Positions 1 to 13,291 of a stretch of 64,000 nucleotides of DNA are shown piece after piece (within the stretch, counting starts at the first letter, position 1; every line of letters starts with the position of its first letter). The notes beneath the pieces were generated by a model. That model ran no database searches. It saw only the letters and a program-made list of their open reading frames with translations, and had not been told where the DNA came from. Source of the DNA: Pteria penguin. Taxonomy: Eukaryota; Mollusca; Bivalvia; Pterioida; Pteriidae. The position numbers and the translations under genes are program-made. The DNA lies in NCBI GenBank assembly GCA_035048485.1, contig CM068587.1:46902996-46966995 (forward strand), read 5' to 3'.

Positions 1-127
1 GCACAGATGTACGTATGATAATTATTTTTGAGTCACCTTCAAGAATTTTCATGGAGTTTAGATGTACTATGTATATGTTGATTTTCACGATTTTTTGCAA
101 GGCTATATGATGGGTAGGATATATATA

Positions 128-203
128 GAACATATATATGCGCATTTCGACAAATTATGTCTCTTCAGTGATGCTCGTGGCCAAATGATTGGAATAGCTG
201 AAA
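128..203 (+). repeat. Dispersed ~100-bp repeat, copy 1 (truncated)
   Basis: Shares the core 'gcgcatttcgacaa', then 'ttatgtctcttcagtgatgc', with copies at 11336-11432 and 54901-55002. All three are in the same orientation and are preceded by 'agaacatata'. A partial inverted copy is visible near 9600-9640. The family is not identified; it behaves like the end of an interspersed mobile element. Confidence 0.6.
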
Positions 204-572
204 TAGATAAATGAAAGGGAAAATACTAAGATTCCAGACAGCTGTTGAATATGAATATCTGTTGTACAAGAGAAATAGAAAAAATAGGGTTGTATGATAG
301 TTACACAATATGTCAAACACACAAAGATATTTTCTAAACACTTTCATTAGTGTTCATAAAGAACTCAATTAGCCTTGTCGTTGATATTCTTAGTAAATAT
401 GTGCTAGTGCAACAGATTGAGAAGAGAGAGGAAACTTTATCCGGTTGATTCACGCTTAATGCTGCAGGGAGATGCTTTGTTCTATCAGGGTCTGGTTGCC
501 AACAGTGACTTCCATCATTTGATTTCCTAAAATGCATTCCACTTATTCTGTATATATTATATATCTTTTTAT

Positions 573-850
573 GCCAGCGTGGCCTAGTAGTATCGCGCTC
601 GTCTCCTGATCGGGAGACCGGGGATTCGAGTCCGGCTTTGGTCATGCCGGTGTCCTGTCTTTCGGATGAGACAGTAAAAATAGAGGCCCCATGTCGTGGT
701 ATGCATGGCATGTTAAAGATCCCTCACTGCATCAGGTGGGTCCTTTGCAAAGGTCAAAATATGTATGCCCCGCATCAGGCAGATGCCGTCACCATATACT
801 TGAAATATTCGTGGTGTGACGTTAAATATAAATCAATCAATCAATCATAT
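573..850 (+). mobile_element. tRNA-derived SINE, family 1, copy 1
   Basis: The head has a tRNA-like pol III promoter: an A-box-like 'tggcctagtagtatcgcgc' and a B-box 'gattcgagtcc'. A body of about 180 bp follows, with landmark 'cctgtctttcggatgagaca', ending 'gtggtgtgacgttaaa' and an (AATC)n tail. A close copy is at 33941-34208 and an internally deleted one at 34251-34342. Reverse-strand relatives occur at 22226-22386, 30450-30712, 37810-38000 and 47530-47812. Short ORFs inside it are incidental. Confidence 0.85.
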
Positions 851-2138
851 CATATATCTATACATGTAAAAGAAAAAAGAGGAGTTACCGGCTCAGTTAT
901 GTGGCAGAAGTCACCATGGAGCTATACAATACATGAATATAAATAATATAATAGAACATTTAACACATTACAAAAATATTTGATTGTAGTGCAATTACGA
1001 TACCGACTTAGGACGGTCATTTGATTTGACAAAAGCCAAACAAATGGTGTGGTTAACCGGTTTACGGGCCCACCTTCCCACTCACCGTAACAGCAGAACA
1101 ATCAAAAGACGTACATTTGAAAATTTATAAATAATCCTCCATGTAAAGAACAAGGGTCAACAGGTATCGCATATTGAGAGGTCATAAAAATATAAACACG
1201 TAAGGTATTGTAAAACACATAATGGTATAAAAATATATGCGACATCAACTTGATAAACCGTGCTCTGCCAGTCTGAAAGCGAGCTAAGACCCTAGATCTG
1301 TAGGAGTCCCGACTAACAGTCAAAGGGGACGAGGTTCAGACCATGTCTCCTCTGAAAGAGGTTTGGACAAGGCCCGTCATATAGTCCCCACCGCCCTGTT
1401 AGTCAGCGTGCAACATTCAAGTAAAAGTCTGCATAAGGCTGTAGAGGGGCCAAATACAAGACCTATAGTCTTTTTGATGATCTCAATATCATATTGTCTA
1501 TTTAGGAGACGTTTAACTATTTTATTACATGATTACATGCATTAATTCTACATATTGAACATATTTTCAAAATATGAATTGTAGTCAATTCATTGCACGA
1601 AGGAGATGAGAACCAAGGGTATATGCTGTACAACAAATAAATGCGTCTACAATTATATAATCAATTTACCGATAAGTAAGTATATAAATAACATAGTACA
1701 TGTATATAAGTGATAATTGGTCATCAGCGATGCTTGAAAGTAAAACACTAAATATCCATCTGAATAGTTTATTCAAAATCATGATCTTTTAACATTTTAC
1801 AGAGGAATAATAAAATCGATCAATTTTTAGATTTGAAAATTCTATCATAGTTTAAGACTAATAAAAATATATTTTCCGTATAAAACTATAAGTTTGGGCG
1901 AGTATTCATTGTCTCAGATAAGTACATTCCATGAATTAGTTTATATTTACGGTGTACAATATTGGGTAGTTTTTTTCTGGAACTATTTATTATTTTAACA
2001 GAAAACATTATGCTTTTCTAAAACTCAGAACTAATGATTCATATATTTAGACATAGATTCCAAATCAAAACTGCCAATTAAAATATTTTTCACAGTCTTT
2101 TAAATTCAAAATTGATCATTTTCCACACACACTTGCAG

Positions 2139-3420
2139 ATCTTGTTCATGCTGAATCTCTTTCCACTGCCACGTCGACGATTAGACCATCGATTTCAACA
2201 ACGCAGTCAACAACGTCTGTTACAACACAACCAACTACAGAGACAACAACTCCACAACCCACTACTACTGTGACCACTACTCCAATGCCGACAACAAAAG
2301 AACCATTCCAATGTTATGATTGTCAGGACTATTTAAGTCATAACTGTAGCCGATATGACGTCCAATGTACCGGAGCTTGCATGGTGCGCCCGACAGATGG
2401 CAAATTACGAATAGTCTGCACTGCCGTAAGATGTGATTTCGTCATTTAGAATTAACTAATATGCATTCAAGCAGGTTCTGCGAAAAGTATGTCTTCGGCT
2501 TGTATAAAATGTACATGCATATCAATTATGTTGTCTAATATTGTAGTGTCGAAATTCACTCTGGACAAAGTTGTTTTTGTTTGTATAATTTGATTAACAT
2601 CACGTCAAGTTTATTTCTTCCATATTGTGACGGCATCTGCTGATGATTGTACAGGAATTTAGAACTCCATGTATGTGTCGGATCAATCGGAAGCAGTGTT
2701 GTTTTTTTATGTACGACTTTTTTTTACCGTGACATAGGACCTCATTTTTCCTGTTTGATCTATAAATCGGGGACCTCGTGATCATCAGCTGTACATATTG
2801 AGCATTAAGTTATACCAGCTTCCATTTGTGTGTTTTAATTTTGGGCGTAGAGTTGATACCGGATCAATATATATGCACCATACATTTCGCTCACTGAATG
2901 ACGAAAATTTAGAATAAGAAGTAAAATGCAAGGTATCAAATATCCGTGTGTAGGAATAATGTACAAAATTGTACCTCTTAAGGCAAAGAGTTGAGATCAT
3001 TTCCTTAGGCGGAGTAGCCCTTGTAGATCGGTGAAATATCTGAGTATCCATAGGTTTTAGTAATATATACACTGACTTCAACTTTCAGCAGATTGCTAGT
3101 TAGAACAAATGACCAGTAGAAGTAGGGGCCTACCACTGGTGCGCTGCATCTATTTTCAAGTCAGTTTATATTTGCTAATATCAGTTGATCGTTCTTTATA
3201 GTTGGTGTTCTATTTATAATGTATATTTAAAAAATGTATTCTATTGTCCAGCAATATGAGAGAATGTTTGTCAAATGTTATCAATGTTTATTTTATTATC
3301 AACAGAAAGATGACTGCACGGCCCAAAAACTTACTGACACCCTATTTCAGGGAAGTAATGAAACAACATGTTGTTTAGACGAGCAGTGTCTGAAAAATAT
3401 TTTAGTGGAAAAGCTGTTGT
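2139..3420 (+). other. Gene A LU module (two exons) with Thr/Pro-rich lead-in
   Basis: Exon 2139-2425 starts in phase 1 and encodes a Thr/Pro-rich run followed by CYDCQDYLSHNC and CTGACMV. Exon 3306-3420 encodes the second half, with CCLDEQC matching the CC-x4-C close of Ly6/uPAR domains, and ends in phase 1. The usual final Asn is missing. The split position matches exons 20813-21114 and 21454-21568 of gene B, and about two thirds of residues agree by eye. Confidence 0.75.
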
Positions 3421-6400
3421 GTAAGCGAAACATAACTGACACGTAAATATGTAAAAAGTGTATGTTCATTATTTGTGAAAGATAAAATCCTTTATTACTC
3501 GTGGTTCATTACAATGCTGTTAAAAGAAACAGTATATTATATATAAATATCTATATTGATAAAATGTTTATATGATATAATATCATGTACTTGATGATTT
3601 GCGTTATACAATTTGGTAAGATGTCTTCTGACTTTTCTTCTGTAAAATTTGCAACAGATTTTCTTACAATGACAAAACCAATATCAGCTGTAACAACGAA
3701 AGGACATGAAACAATGTCTAACATACAAAAAGCAACACATAGCACACAAAAAGTTACATCGACTACAAAGAAGACTCTGCCTACAACACACTATACAACT
3801 ACATCGACCCTGCCAACGACGGATTCTACCACAAAAAGAACCACGACTTCACAACCAACGACTTCTACAACACAATCAACTACAACACTTCCAACAACTA
3901 CAACACTTCCAACAACTACAACACTTCCAACGACTACAACACAGTCTTCTACGACACTTCCGACGACTACAACACAGTCTACAACTCCTACCGTGACATC
4001 TCCTATTTCTACTACAAACAGTACGTTTGTATATGATATATTGCCATTTTTATATTGATATAAAATTTCTTAGCAAAACTCAGTAGTTAGTATTCATGAA
4101 ATCGAATCTCATACAAAATTAGCTCCCAAAAGTGAGTGATATAAGATGCACAGGAAGCGTATTTCCTGCTTGCTAGCAACTCCGTCATTATATCTGGTAA
4201 AATTTGTCGAAATTTGTATGTCATTTTCAGGGTCTTAAGTGGTCGAATAGGTCTCAATCCAGAATATAATACATTTCAGATAGATGTTATTATATAATAT
4301 GAACCTCGACTCTTATGCAAGCCGGCGATGCTTACCCCCCCCCCCCCCGCCCCGGGCACCTGGTTTCACCTCAGTTTAATCGGAGATTTGCATTTGTCTG
4401 AATATATTACATTGAACATGATATTGTCCTTTTTTTCTATGGACTTCGAGATGTGGTTAATTTTTCGGTATTCGTCCTCGTTTACTCTTCCATAGAACAT
4501 TTTAATGACCTCATTAGTTTAGAAATTACATACATACATACATTAAAGTTTAGAATATACATAGCAGCTTATCGGAAAGTCATCATAATTTGAATTTTAA
4601 AAATGCCTTCGTAATATAGTGACTTAAATAATGTACTCAAATTGTCCTTACAATTACAGTAGTTCTCATCAATCAACAGTTCTGTATTAAACCATATGTC
4701 ACTAGTGCATACAAAATGCACACCTAAATTAAAAACTTCACTATATAATTTCCAACAATATGCTCTACAGTTATAAATAATAAATCATGAGTTATGACTA
4801 CGATAATAACAATATTTGAAATTATCCAAAATCTGTTTAATTCGAGATCTCTTTTTATTCTTTATGTACACAGAATATCATTTCACACCTCCTGTGGTCT
4901 GTGAGGACAACGATCCAGAGGGTTACTGTGTAGACAAAGACCGAATTTGCTCTGCTACAGATTACTTAGGAATGATGTTTGCGTATTCCGTATGTGCAAA
5001 AACATGCAATTTGTGTCATGGTAATTACTTAGAATTTCAAACTTATCATACAATTAATTATGGGTTCAATTGATCATATTGAAATGATTTGAATTGTTGG
5101 TTTTGTTAATATATTTGCAAACGTAAAGTTAGAAGGAGTAAAATAATAATTACCTGATAATATGTTGTTGCCATTCTGTATCGGTAAAATGTATTAAGGC
5201 ATATGGACATAGTTTCATTAAAATCTGTACGCTTGAATTTAGGCTAAGCTGGTAGTAAGGGTTACAAATAGGGTATATTCTACGAAATGTTCCATCTATA
5301 CATAATTATAATCTGTTTTCTCTCTGTCTTCTCTTGTGTTTTCATGATTAATGATACCCCCCCCCCCCCCCAAAAAAAAATAATATTGCTAATAAAATGT
5401 TGATACAGACTTGCGCTTACAACAATCAGCATTCCTCTTTTTTCTGAAGCTCGTTGCAAGAAAAAGTTTCAAAAGTGAGCATACACCTGGGTTTGTTAGG
5501 CATTAGATGTTTTAAACAGTCATTATTTCTCCCACATTTCTTACTTATATAGACAATGCCTTTCCTGTACTTGGTTTTATAATGCTTAAATGAAACAAAA
5601 ATTGTTTAAAATATGCTTTAGGATGCTGCCCAGTACATGAATAAGCTTTTTGTAAAATTTAGCACAGAGTATTTAGTCGCTTGTCCTTGTATTTTATATT
5701 TAACAGCTTGAGCACTATTCCTTTTATATTTTACGATTAAAGATCTGTTGTCGTCGTTGCTTTGTCATTATTGTTAGTGTAACTCAATAATAGCTGGAGT
5801 TTAACGACTGTTGTATATATATTTAGCGCGACTTTCATTTTGCGTTAACATCACTTTAGATTTGTTTGCGAGGCACTAATTTTGCGAAAAGCGATATACG
5901 TAATATTTTGGTAGCCAAATTCAGAATAGCGAGGATTTAATTTCCAGTTGAGTCATAGTCGGGAAATATACCTTTTCTCTTGAAATCAAATAGCTGATTC
6001 GGTGTGAAAGATGGTACCAGCCATTGTACTTTTGAAAGATTTTTACCGGATTGGTGGCCACTATACAGTTTGAATAATCATATTAGAATAATTTATCGTC
6101 CATTAGTTACGAATGTAAATGTACGTGTAAAAGTTTTCCCCAGTAATTTACAAGAAGTAAATTACTTGTTGGCTTTGTTCCAATATGTGAGGATATTACA
6201 TACAAACCATCGCTTGACGATACTGCTAATTAGAATAAACTGTCAGGAAATCCCGCATTTGTAATTTCTTATTTATCACTAGATTATGGAGAATGTCCAA
6301 CTTGTAATGGTGAGATGTACCCTTCCGCATGCTATGAAAACATAACAAGATGTGATAGCAGTCATGTAAGTAAATTAGAACACAACAAAAATTGGGAAAA

Positions 6401-8662
6401 TAAAGAATATCGTCACCGATCTATTTGGTCTTTTCGTTACTTCCCATTTGGGACGGCATCTGACGTAAAACAATTATGACGTCATAAAATTCTATGGAAA
6501 CTGATCTAAAACTCAGGGAAATAACATTCCACAAATGACGTGTTCAAAAGAATTTGATGACGTCATAACTGCTTTACGCCAGATACCGTTCCAAATAGGA
6601 AGTAACTCTGTTAAACGAAAAGACTCAATTCTGGATACAATGAAGAAAAAGGCATACTAGCAAACCTATGTGTAAGGCTTCGCGCTTAGATTTTAAACTG
6701 AAAACTGGCCTTTATGCATTAATCATGCAATGATCTTGATATTATTATTCTCTATCATTTAAAGTTTTTTTTGTTTTTATTTCAACAGTAGTTCCTTGTA
6801 TTTCTGATACAAAAATCGAAGCCAGTTTTTAAAGGGCCACGTTTCTAATGACTACAAATTCTTTTATGGTAATTATAGGTTGGATGTTTCATGACATTGG
6901 AAGCTAAAGGCGTGCATGCTGGCTGTGCCATACCTTCACAGGTAAAACTAAATCTGAGACTTTTTGTGTTTTCTCACATTTCATTACTAGCATTCCTGAT
7001 GAGGGTTGTATGCTCGGAACACTTGTAAAGTGTATCTATATTTTATCGATGCAATTGGGTAGTGTAATATGTTATTAATAGGTCAATGAGGGAAAGATAC
7101 TACAAGGGCATTAAAATAGAATATTTTATGTGCTTCTTCTAATATGGTATGAATATCCGTGGCTACATTTTTGATACAGCATAATCAGATGTCTTTTTTC
7201 CTTTTTGTCCCCCGCTTTTCGCGAAAAACGTGGGGACATTAAATCTCATTCGTCTGTTCGTTCGTCTGTCCGTCCGTCCGTCTGTCACAAAAACTTTAAC
7301 CTTGGTCAAAACTTTTTAAAAGTAAGAGGTAGGTTTGTGTTCCCTAATGGCAATACCTTTCCGTTGGTACCAGAATTCTTTATCACGTGACGTAGAGCCT
7401 TCATATTTAGCATGTTCGTAGGCGTGGCGTATTTGGCCGTGAGTCTACTGGAGAATTATACCCGGTGGAACACTATGGGAAATAAAGGGAATAATCTCAA
7501 TCATGTTAGAATCTTTTATATCATCAAACTTTACAAGGTTTGCAGATACATGTAGACATGCACAACCATGACAATATGTCACAGGTCACTGCACCCTTAC
7601 TGGTAGAACCCCGAGAGCGAGGGACCACAATTCTTTGAATTTGCTCATCATAATTGTACATAAGAAAGAAACTAAAATATGTCATTGTAAGCTATTGATT
7701 AAACGCTTGTCACATTTACTGTCTAATCTTAAGTTTATATTCAAGTTTATTATTCACAATAATGTATTTGTTTCACATCACATTATGTTTCTTATTATAA
7801 CTGCAGACATCTTAAACTTCCCTGGTTTCTCTTGCCCATGAGAATAGTAAGTGAATGATTCCTAACAGCATTCTTCAATCACCATATGACGATCTATGGA
7901 AAGTGAAAAAAAATTCCACACAGTTTACAATAAAATGGATCATATTTGTTTTGTAGACTTGCGAGGATCACAATCATTTCTTATGCAGCTACCATCCCAT
8001 CCCCTTCCTGCAGGCCCCTATGCTTGTATGTAATTACTGCTGTAAAGATGCAGATAGTTCATGTTTCCATAATATGACCAAACAATATCTCTGTAAGTAC
8101 ATACTGCATGTATATTTCCAGGTAGTGCCTTTAGAAAGTTTGTAAGGTTTTTATGGAATGATATCTTACTAAATTACTTTAAAGTCCTGATCCGCAAATC
8201 CTTTGACTCTTAGTGAGGAGTTATTCAGACCAATGAACTTAGATTGCTCCCATACGGTAGAGCATGTGTTACACGCTCTATTGGATGATCACAGTGTTTA
8301 GTGCTGTATTGTTTAGTGCTATATATGGGCAGTTATGGGCAGTTCATATTGATGCGTTTATATAACACTTGGACAAATTCACCGATATTGATGCGACATC
8401 TCTATAAATGAATGTATAACCGTTAATTTGACCATTAAATATATTTAAAATAAATGTATAAAGGAATTATTCTTTTATTATAATTATACTTCGATTTTGG
8501 TTCTAAGATGAACATTTCATGATCAGGGTATAGGTAAAAGTGAATTTTCAATTTCATGTTTTATCAGTTAACGAATTTGGTTTTAATATTGAATAACTTG
8601 TTTCAGATAAAGACACCTCAGGAAATTTAGTAGGACCAGTTGGTAGCATTTTAATTGGATAA
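2139..8662 (+). CDS. Gene A: secreted LU/Thr-rich/ShKT protein, 5' part outside window
   Basis: Eight exons are seen: 2139-2425, 3306-3420, 3658-4020, 4874-5020, 6283-6365, 6879-6941, 7957-8092 and 8607-8662. All have AG acceptors and GT donors (mostly gtaag), and intron phases match throughout, ending in TAA. Domains in order: a Thr/Pro-rich stretch leading into a Ly6/uPAR-like (LU) domain over two exons, a long Thr-rich mucin-like exon, a ShKT domain with six cysteines, an LU-like domain over three exons, and a short hydrophilic tail. No membrane anchor is visible, so the product is inferred to be secreted. Gene B repeats the same exon order and phases, so the two are tandem paralogues. The start lies upstream of the window. 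The role is unknown; LU and ShKT domains are extracellular binding modules, and mucus, shell-matrix or immune roles are guesses. Confidence 0.8.
3658..4020 (+). other. Gene A Thr-rich mucin-like exon
   Basis: A 363-bp exon, phase 1 to phase 1, encodes about 121 residues dominated by Thr, Ser and Pro, including repeats of the type TTTLPTTT between 3885 and 3950. Such stretches are typical O-glycosylation sites in mucin-like linkers. The matching gene B exon is 297 bp, so the repeat has changed length while the flanking cysteine domains stayed constant. A second open frame across the same bases is a shadow of the repeat. Confidence 0.75.
4874..5020 (+). other. Gene A ShKT-domain exon
   Basis: A 147-bp exon, phase 1 to phase 1, encodes six cysteines in the order expected of the ShK-toxin-like (ShKT) fold, including YCVDKDRIC and the close CAKTCNLC. 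The domain is named after a sea-anemone toxin but is widespread in secreted animal proteins, so toxicity is not implied. The gene B exon at 22811-22957 is exactly the same length and nearly identical in protein. Confidence 0.8.
6422..6633. mobile_element. MITE, family M1, copy 1 (intron of gene A)
   Basis: About 210 bp with long terminal inverted repeats. The left end reads 'ggtcttttcgtt' then 'acttcccatttgggacgg'; the right end is its reverse complement, and inner palindromic 'tgacgtcat' motifs are present. A related copy sits at 19209-19412 in an intron of gene B. No coding capacity. Confidence 0.65.
7205..7640. repeat. Interspersed repeat with CGTCTGTCCGTCC-rich core
   Basis: Begins with a hairpin 'ccccgcttttcgcgaaaaa' near 7209, followed by a run of 'gtccgtccgtctgtc' and sequence resembling the body of the 9640-10460 element. 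It lies in the last long intron of gene A. Short ORFs across it have no protein-like features. Confidence 0.4.
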
Positions 8663-8752
8663 TGCTTTACAAGTACTGGACAAGAAACACATTACAACAG
8701 AAATCAACAAGAAATGAAAAACACAAAAAAAACAAATAAATTATTAAATAAA
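8607..8752 (+). other. Gene A terminal exon and poly(A) signals
   Basis: After the acceptor 'ttgtttcag' the last coding piece (8607-8662) reads a short hydrophilic tail ending LVGPVGSILIG and TAA, parallel to the gene B tail at 28667-28713. AATAAA hexamers at 8735-8740 and 8747-8752 are the likely poly(A) signals. Confidence 0.7.
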
Positions 8753-9639
8753 ATGCGAAAAATCCCTCTTTATCATATTTGTATCAATCTTTGTGTACGT
8801 AATGCATGTTACACACTGAGATTATATCGAGTCATTACTTAGAAAACCATTGGAATAAAGATCTTTTTCATTTAGAAAAAAAGAAGAATCATAAAGAACT
8901 ATATTTGCCATATTTTCGCAGAACATAGGACAATAGATGTTAATCCACTTAAAGTTTGCTAGAAGGGAAGTGGTCTAAACATGTTACAAATAGCTTTGCT
9001 TACTTTTTCTTTAAATTAGATTTCTTTCCTTTTTCATGCGTTTTTAATCAATTGAAAATACAAAATACAAATATAGATTTGGGGGTTTTTTTTTTGGTAA
9101 CTAGCAAATTCATTTTGGGAATATGGAGTAATAAACCCTGAATTCAACACAGATATTGAAGATAGCCGAATTCAATATATTTTTTATGGCTAATACTTGT
9201 ACTCAACTCTGACCTTATTTGCGATGAATATACATTTAATTCTTTTCTAAAACAGATGCAATAAATTGTCATCATTTGAAATTACTAATGTGAAACGTTG
9301 AAATCCAACAAGACATAGACACTTTTAATAATTCATAATGGTAGGAAAATCACCATTTTACGCAATTATAGAAAACTGCTGTTTATGAGCATTAATATTA
9401 TTACTTTATGGTGGATTAAGACATCAGAATATATCTATTGATCTTATTCGTAATACATATACTATGAAAAAATGATCTCCCGCATGTGTAACTCCGTCCG
9501 TAGATGAGTTCTTTTGCTCATACGTTTAGTTCATCTCGGTATTTAGTTCGCTCAACAAATATTAAAACTTTCGATATCCAATTTGTGCATTGGTCCTAGA
9601 TGAAAAGACATAAGTTGTGGAAATGCGCATATGGTGCTT

Positions 9640-10460
9640 CAAATTAATAAACTTATATATGTTCTGACTTTCATTAGTCTCACACCGATGAAACCGGAGG
9701 GGACTATAAGTTCCACTCTAACCATCTGTCCGTCTGTCTGTTCGTGAGTTAGTGTGTTTGTCAGGCTGGTTTTTACACACTTTGTTTTGGCCATCCTTAC
9801 GGATATATAGCTGAAAGGTGGTAGCATATTTCCACATGAGCAGTTATTGATCAAGTTCGACTTTAGTCATGGCTGACTTACTTTTTCAGCGTTATATCAA
9901 AATCAGTTTTTCGCACTTTTCTTGGTCGTATTTACAGGTATCAAGCTGAAACATGATATCATGCTTCAAAAAGAGGAGTTACAGATCAGGTTTGACTTTG
10001 GATACGGTTGACTTACTTTTTTCTAGAGTGAACGCCCCTTGTTCAAAATCAGTTTTCCGCACTTTTCTTGGTCATGTTTACAGATATCAAGCTGAAAAGC
10101 GGTAGCAAATGCCACCATGAGGAGATACATATCAAATTTGACATTGGTCACGGGTGACTTTCTATTTCCAGAGTTATTGGCCTTTGTTTAAAATCAGTTT
10201 TTATGTCCACTTTTCTTGGCCATGCAAAAGATATCGATCTGATAAACTGCATGACATTGACCACAAAGGTCCAGCAAAATTACAAACGTCAAAACAAAAG
10301 TAGAAAGAGGCAAAGAAGAAAGTGAGCAACTTTAGCTTATAGACAGATATCAAAACTCTCAGAATGCCTGTTACAGTTTGGCTGCCACTGACCTACTTTT
10401 CAGCCCCTTATGGATAGGTTGGGACCGGTGGGGGACTTGTATTGCTTAAGCAATACTCTC
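9640..10460 (-). repeat. Interspersed element with internal ~150-bp tandem units
   Basis: Three tandem, diverged units each contain 'aaaatcagttttt', 'cacttttcttgg' and a phrase like 'atcaagctgaaa', near 9898, 10050 and 10190. The start near 9700 has the 'gtccgtctgtctgttcg' run seen at 7205-7640. No coding frame survives. The orientation is a guess. Confidence 0.45.
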
Positions 10461-11335
10461 AGAATGCTTGTTATTTCAAATTTCGGATAAAAATGTTTCT
10501 CTGAAAAAAGAACAAAAACACACGTAACTTAAAACAACTTATCATAGATAAATACTATTTTCGCGGGCAATGTTTCCTGTTGATTTTTTTCTTCGTCAGT
10601 TATAGCTAATAATTTATAGCAATCAAGTATATCGACAGACTTTTTGTCAATACAGGTTCAATTCAAGTAGGGGGAAAAACAACAAAAAAAGAATTCTCGC
10701 TTAATTCTATGAGAGTAGTCGCCACACATAAAGATAATAGAAGAGTAAGAATTCAAAAACATATCAATATATTCATAAGAATATTCAATTGAAATGCAAT
10801 TATTTAAGAAATGACTGTAAATAATTTTCTGCTATCGATGTATAGACAAAAAACCAAGGCACAAACTACATAATGGTAGACAGAGAAGTTTTTAGTCATT
10901 TCTCATAATTTACAGATATTTCAAAATAATTTTTTTTCAATGTAAAATACGATAGTAACTGTTGTCACAAGATTATGGCACTAACAACAATGTACCACAG
11001 TGGATATTCACGGACAATTGAAATTCAGGGTGAGACCAGGTGCCCGGGAGGTGTGAGCGTCTCCTGTTTGGCTAGCCTTATCCGCCGTGAATGCCCTTAC
11101 ATACAGACGAAACAAATATAATAATAATTCAATACTGTATTCATACATAAATTTGAACAAACACTGTGTAGAAAGTGTCAATCAAGATGTAGATCAAGAA
11201 TCATTAGGCTACATCTTGTATTTGAAACTGAAAAATCAAATTTGCGCATCAATCTTCCGTTTGCCAATCAGAATCGCGACTGATGACGGCCCCATTAATA
11301 ATCTAGATAGTATATGTACGAGATAGAATAAATAT

Positions 11336-11432
11336 AGAACATATACACCTAATAATTTAGTGCACCATATGCGCATTTCGACAACTTATGTCTCTTCAGT
11401 GATGCTCGTGGTCAAATGATTGGAATTCTTAA
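11336..11432 (+). repeat. Dispersed ~100-bp repeat, copy 2
   Basis: A full-length match to the 54901-55002 copy, from 'atatagaacatata' through 'gcaccat', 'gcgcatttcgacaa' and 'ttatgtctcttcagtgatgc' to 'aaatgattggaatt'. Confidence 0.65.
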
Positions 11433-12834
11433 AATCTATAGAAAGAATACCATAAAATGAAAGAAAAAACAGTAATGATTTTGGAATTTTTTCTATAATT
11501 TATTCAATCTGAAACCGGCTTCTTATTCAGTTAGATATCACTCGATATATAGATCTACATCTAGATCGAACCGGAGTTGATTTTACGTGCGGCCCCGATT
11601 ATGTATTACTCAAACGGACATTGTCTATACAGAAATAGACTAAATGTTATTCTGTGCGTTTGTATGTACGCTATACGGTCAATGTCGAAATAATAAAGAT
11701 TATATAGGTAAGCAAATAACATAAATAAATAATGAATCAATAATTGATAAATCAATAAATTATTAAATGACCGTCAAGTATATCAAGAAAAGAACAAATG
11801 AAGCAAGCACAGAAATGAAGCAACCTTTCAGGCATCCGTCAATGGTTCTGTATTTCATGTGAAAGAAAAACAGAGCTTTTTAGCGTATAGATGTGCATAT
11901 GCATTTAGGTTAGTGGTAATATCATCTAAGGGGTGGTGAATAAACGTTAACTGAAAAATATAAAATAAGAATAACAAAAAAAAAAAAGGACTGTGCTATG
12001 TATCAAGTAGGTGGCGTTAGCATATCAGTAACAAGAAAGAAGACTCATTGTGGTGTGAAGAACCAGCACATAAAATGACCACAAATATATTCGATTCAAC
12101 GATGAATGTAATTCGATTGTGCAAACGACTTACGACTGTCAATTAAAGCGATAATAATGTAGGCAAGATGTAAAGGAAGTCCCCACGACTTTTCTTTTCC
12201 GTTTACTATGTCATGTAGCACTAGATTTTACTGTCTTTGCCGAGAGACAGAACACCGACGAACCATCAATATCTGTAGCCACGAGATGTGGTCTTATTAT
12301 ACTAGAAAAAAGAGATATTGGCCATCACAGATCCCTGGAAGGAGTAGGATCAGATGTCATAGAGAAGTAGGCATCTCTTGCTGACCAGTCACACTGGGGT
12401 ATTATGTGATAATGGTATAACCGTAGTCGCAATCGGTAAAAATAATCATGAAAAGTAAAATGGTGAGATATTATGTTATAGTATCACTGTACATACGGTT
12501 TAAGAAGGACTGCAATGAAACAAGGAAGTCAACATTACAAACAATGATTTCTGATAAGCCCATAGAAGGTCAGGTGTTGGTAGCGACCGTAAAATTTATG
12601 GAATGTAGACTTATAACTGATCTGGAAATATGTAAGATTACATATATTCTGAAATTAACGAGTTTTTTTTTAGCTTAAACTTTCATGTCGATTTGAATAT
12701 TTATTTGCTCTTCCGATATATTTACTTTGGCTTTCCATAGTGTCGGCTTTCAATATCACTGGAGAGATATAAGTTGCAAAAGGTGGATATGGTGCACTAA
12801 ATTGAAACACGAAGATTACATTAATATCATGTAA

Positions 12835-13085
12835 TGTATGTATGTATGTATGTATGTATGTATGTATGTATGTATGTATGTATGTGTGTGTGTGGATGTG
12901 TGTAGGTGTGTGTGTGTATGTATGTATGTCTGTATGTATGTATGTATGCATGCCTGCCTGCCTGCCTGCCTGCCTGCCTGCATGCATGCATGTATGCATG
13001 TAGGTAGGTAGGTAGGTAGGTAGGTAGGTAGGTATGAAGGTAAGTAGGTAGGTAGGTAGGTAGGTAGGTAGTGGAGGGAGGCAGG
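12835..13085. repeat. Compound tetranucleotide microsatellite
   Basis: Successive runs of TGTA, TGTG, TGCC and TAGG repeats, about 250 bp. The 168-residue minus-strand open frame across it is pure repeat translation and is not a gene. Confidence 0.9.
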
Positions 13086-13291
13086 GACGGATGGATATAT
13101 GTGTGTGTTTTATTTGATACTGAAAAATAAATAAATAAATAAAATTAGATACAACAGGTCCCACATATCGCACCAATAAGAGCTGTATGTGATCACGGAA
13201 TACCTGATATTCCCTTATCTATCAGTGTATACTGTGATCAATTATTGGACAAAGTGTGGTATTAAATTATATCACGGGTTGTAAGAGCACA

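Larger units (their letters stand above)
1..2138. other. Gene-free 5' stretch (upstream DNA or intron of gene A)
   Basis: No exon could be supported here. The first exon of gene A visible in the window begins in phase 1 at 2139, so earlier exons must exist. None with the family's cysteine pattern was found in this stretch, so they probably lie before base 1. The stretch holds one dispersed-repeat copy (128-203) and one tRNA-derived SINE (573-850); the rest is unremarkable AT-rich sequence. Confidence 0.5.
6283..8092 (+). other. Gene A C-terminal LU-like module (three exons)
   Basis: Exons 6283-6365, 6879-6941 and 7957-8092 are 83, 63 and 136 bp, with phases 1-0, 0-0 and 0-1. Together they encode CPTCNGEMYPSAC, GCFMTLEAKGVHAGC and a cysteine-dense end with CNYCCKDADSSC. 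The opening CxxC and closing CC...C resemble an LU domain with an extra internal intron. Gene B has the same trio at 23905-23987, 24656-24718 and 25083-25221. Confidence 0.7.
8663..13291. other. Intergenic region between genes A and B
   Basis: Holds the gene A 3' UTR, a long interspersed repeat (9640-10460), one dispersed repeat copy (11336-11432) and a compound microsatellite (12835-13080). Open frames here are short and low-complexity. No gene is supported. Confidence 0.6.

Noticed and set aside
638..946. A 102-codon ORF with Cys and His residues
   Set aside because: Lies within SINE family 1; the same frame recurs at 34006-34194 because the SINE is repeated.
12670..13176. A 168-codon minus-strand open frame
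   Set aside because: Almost wholly Thr/Ile/His/Tyr/Pro repeats from TGTA, TGCC and TAGG microsatellite units.
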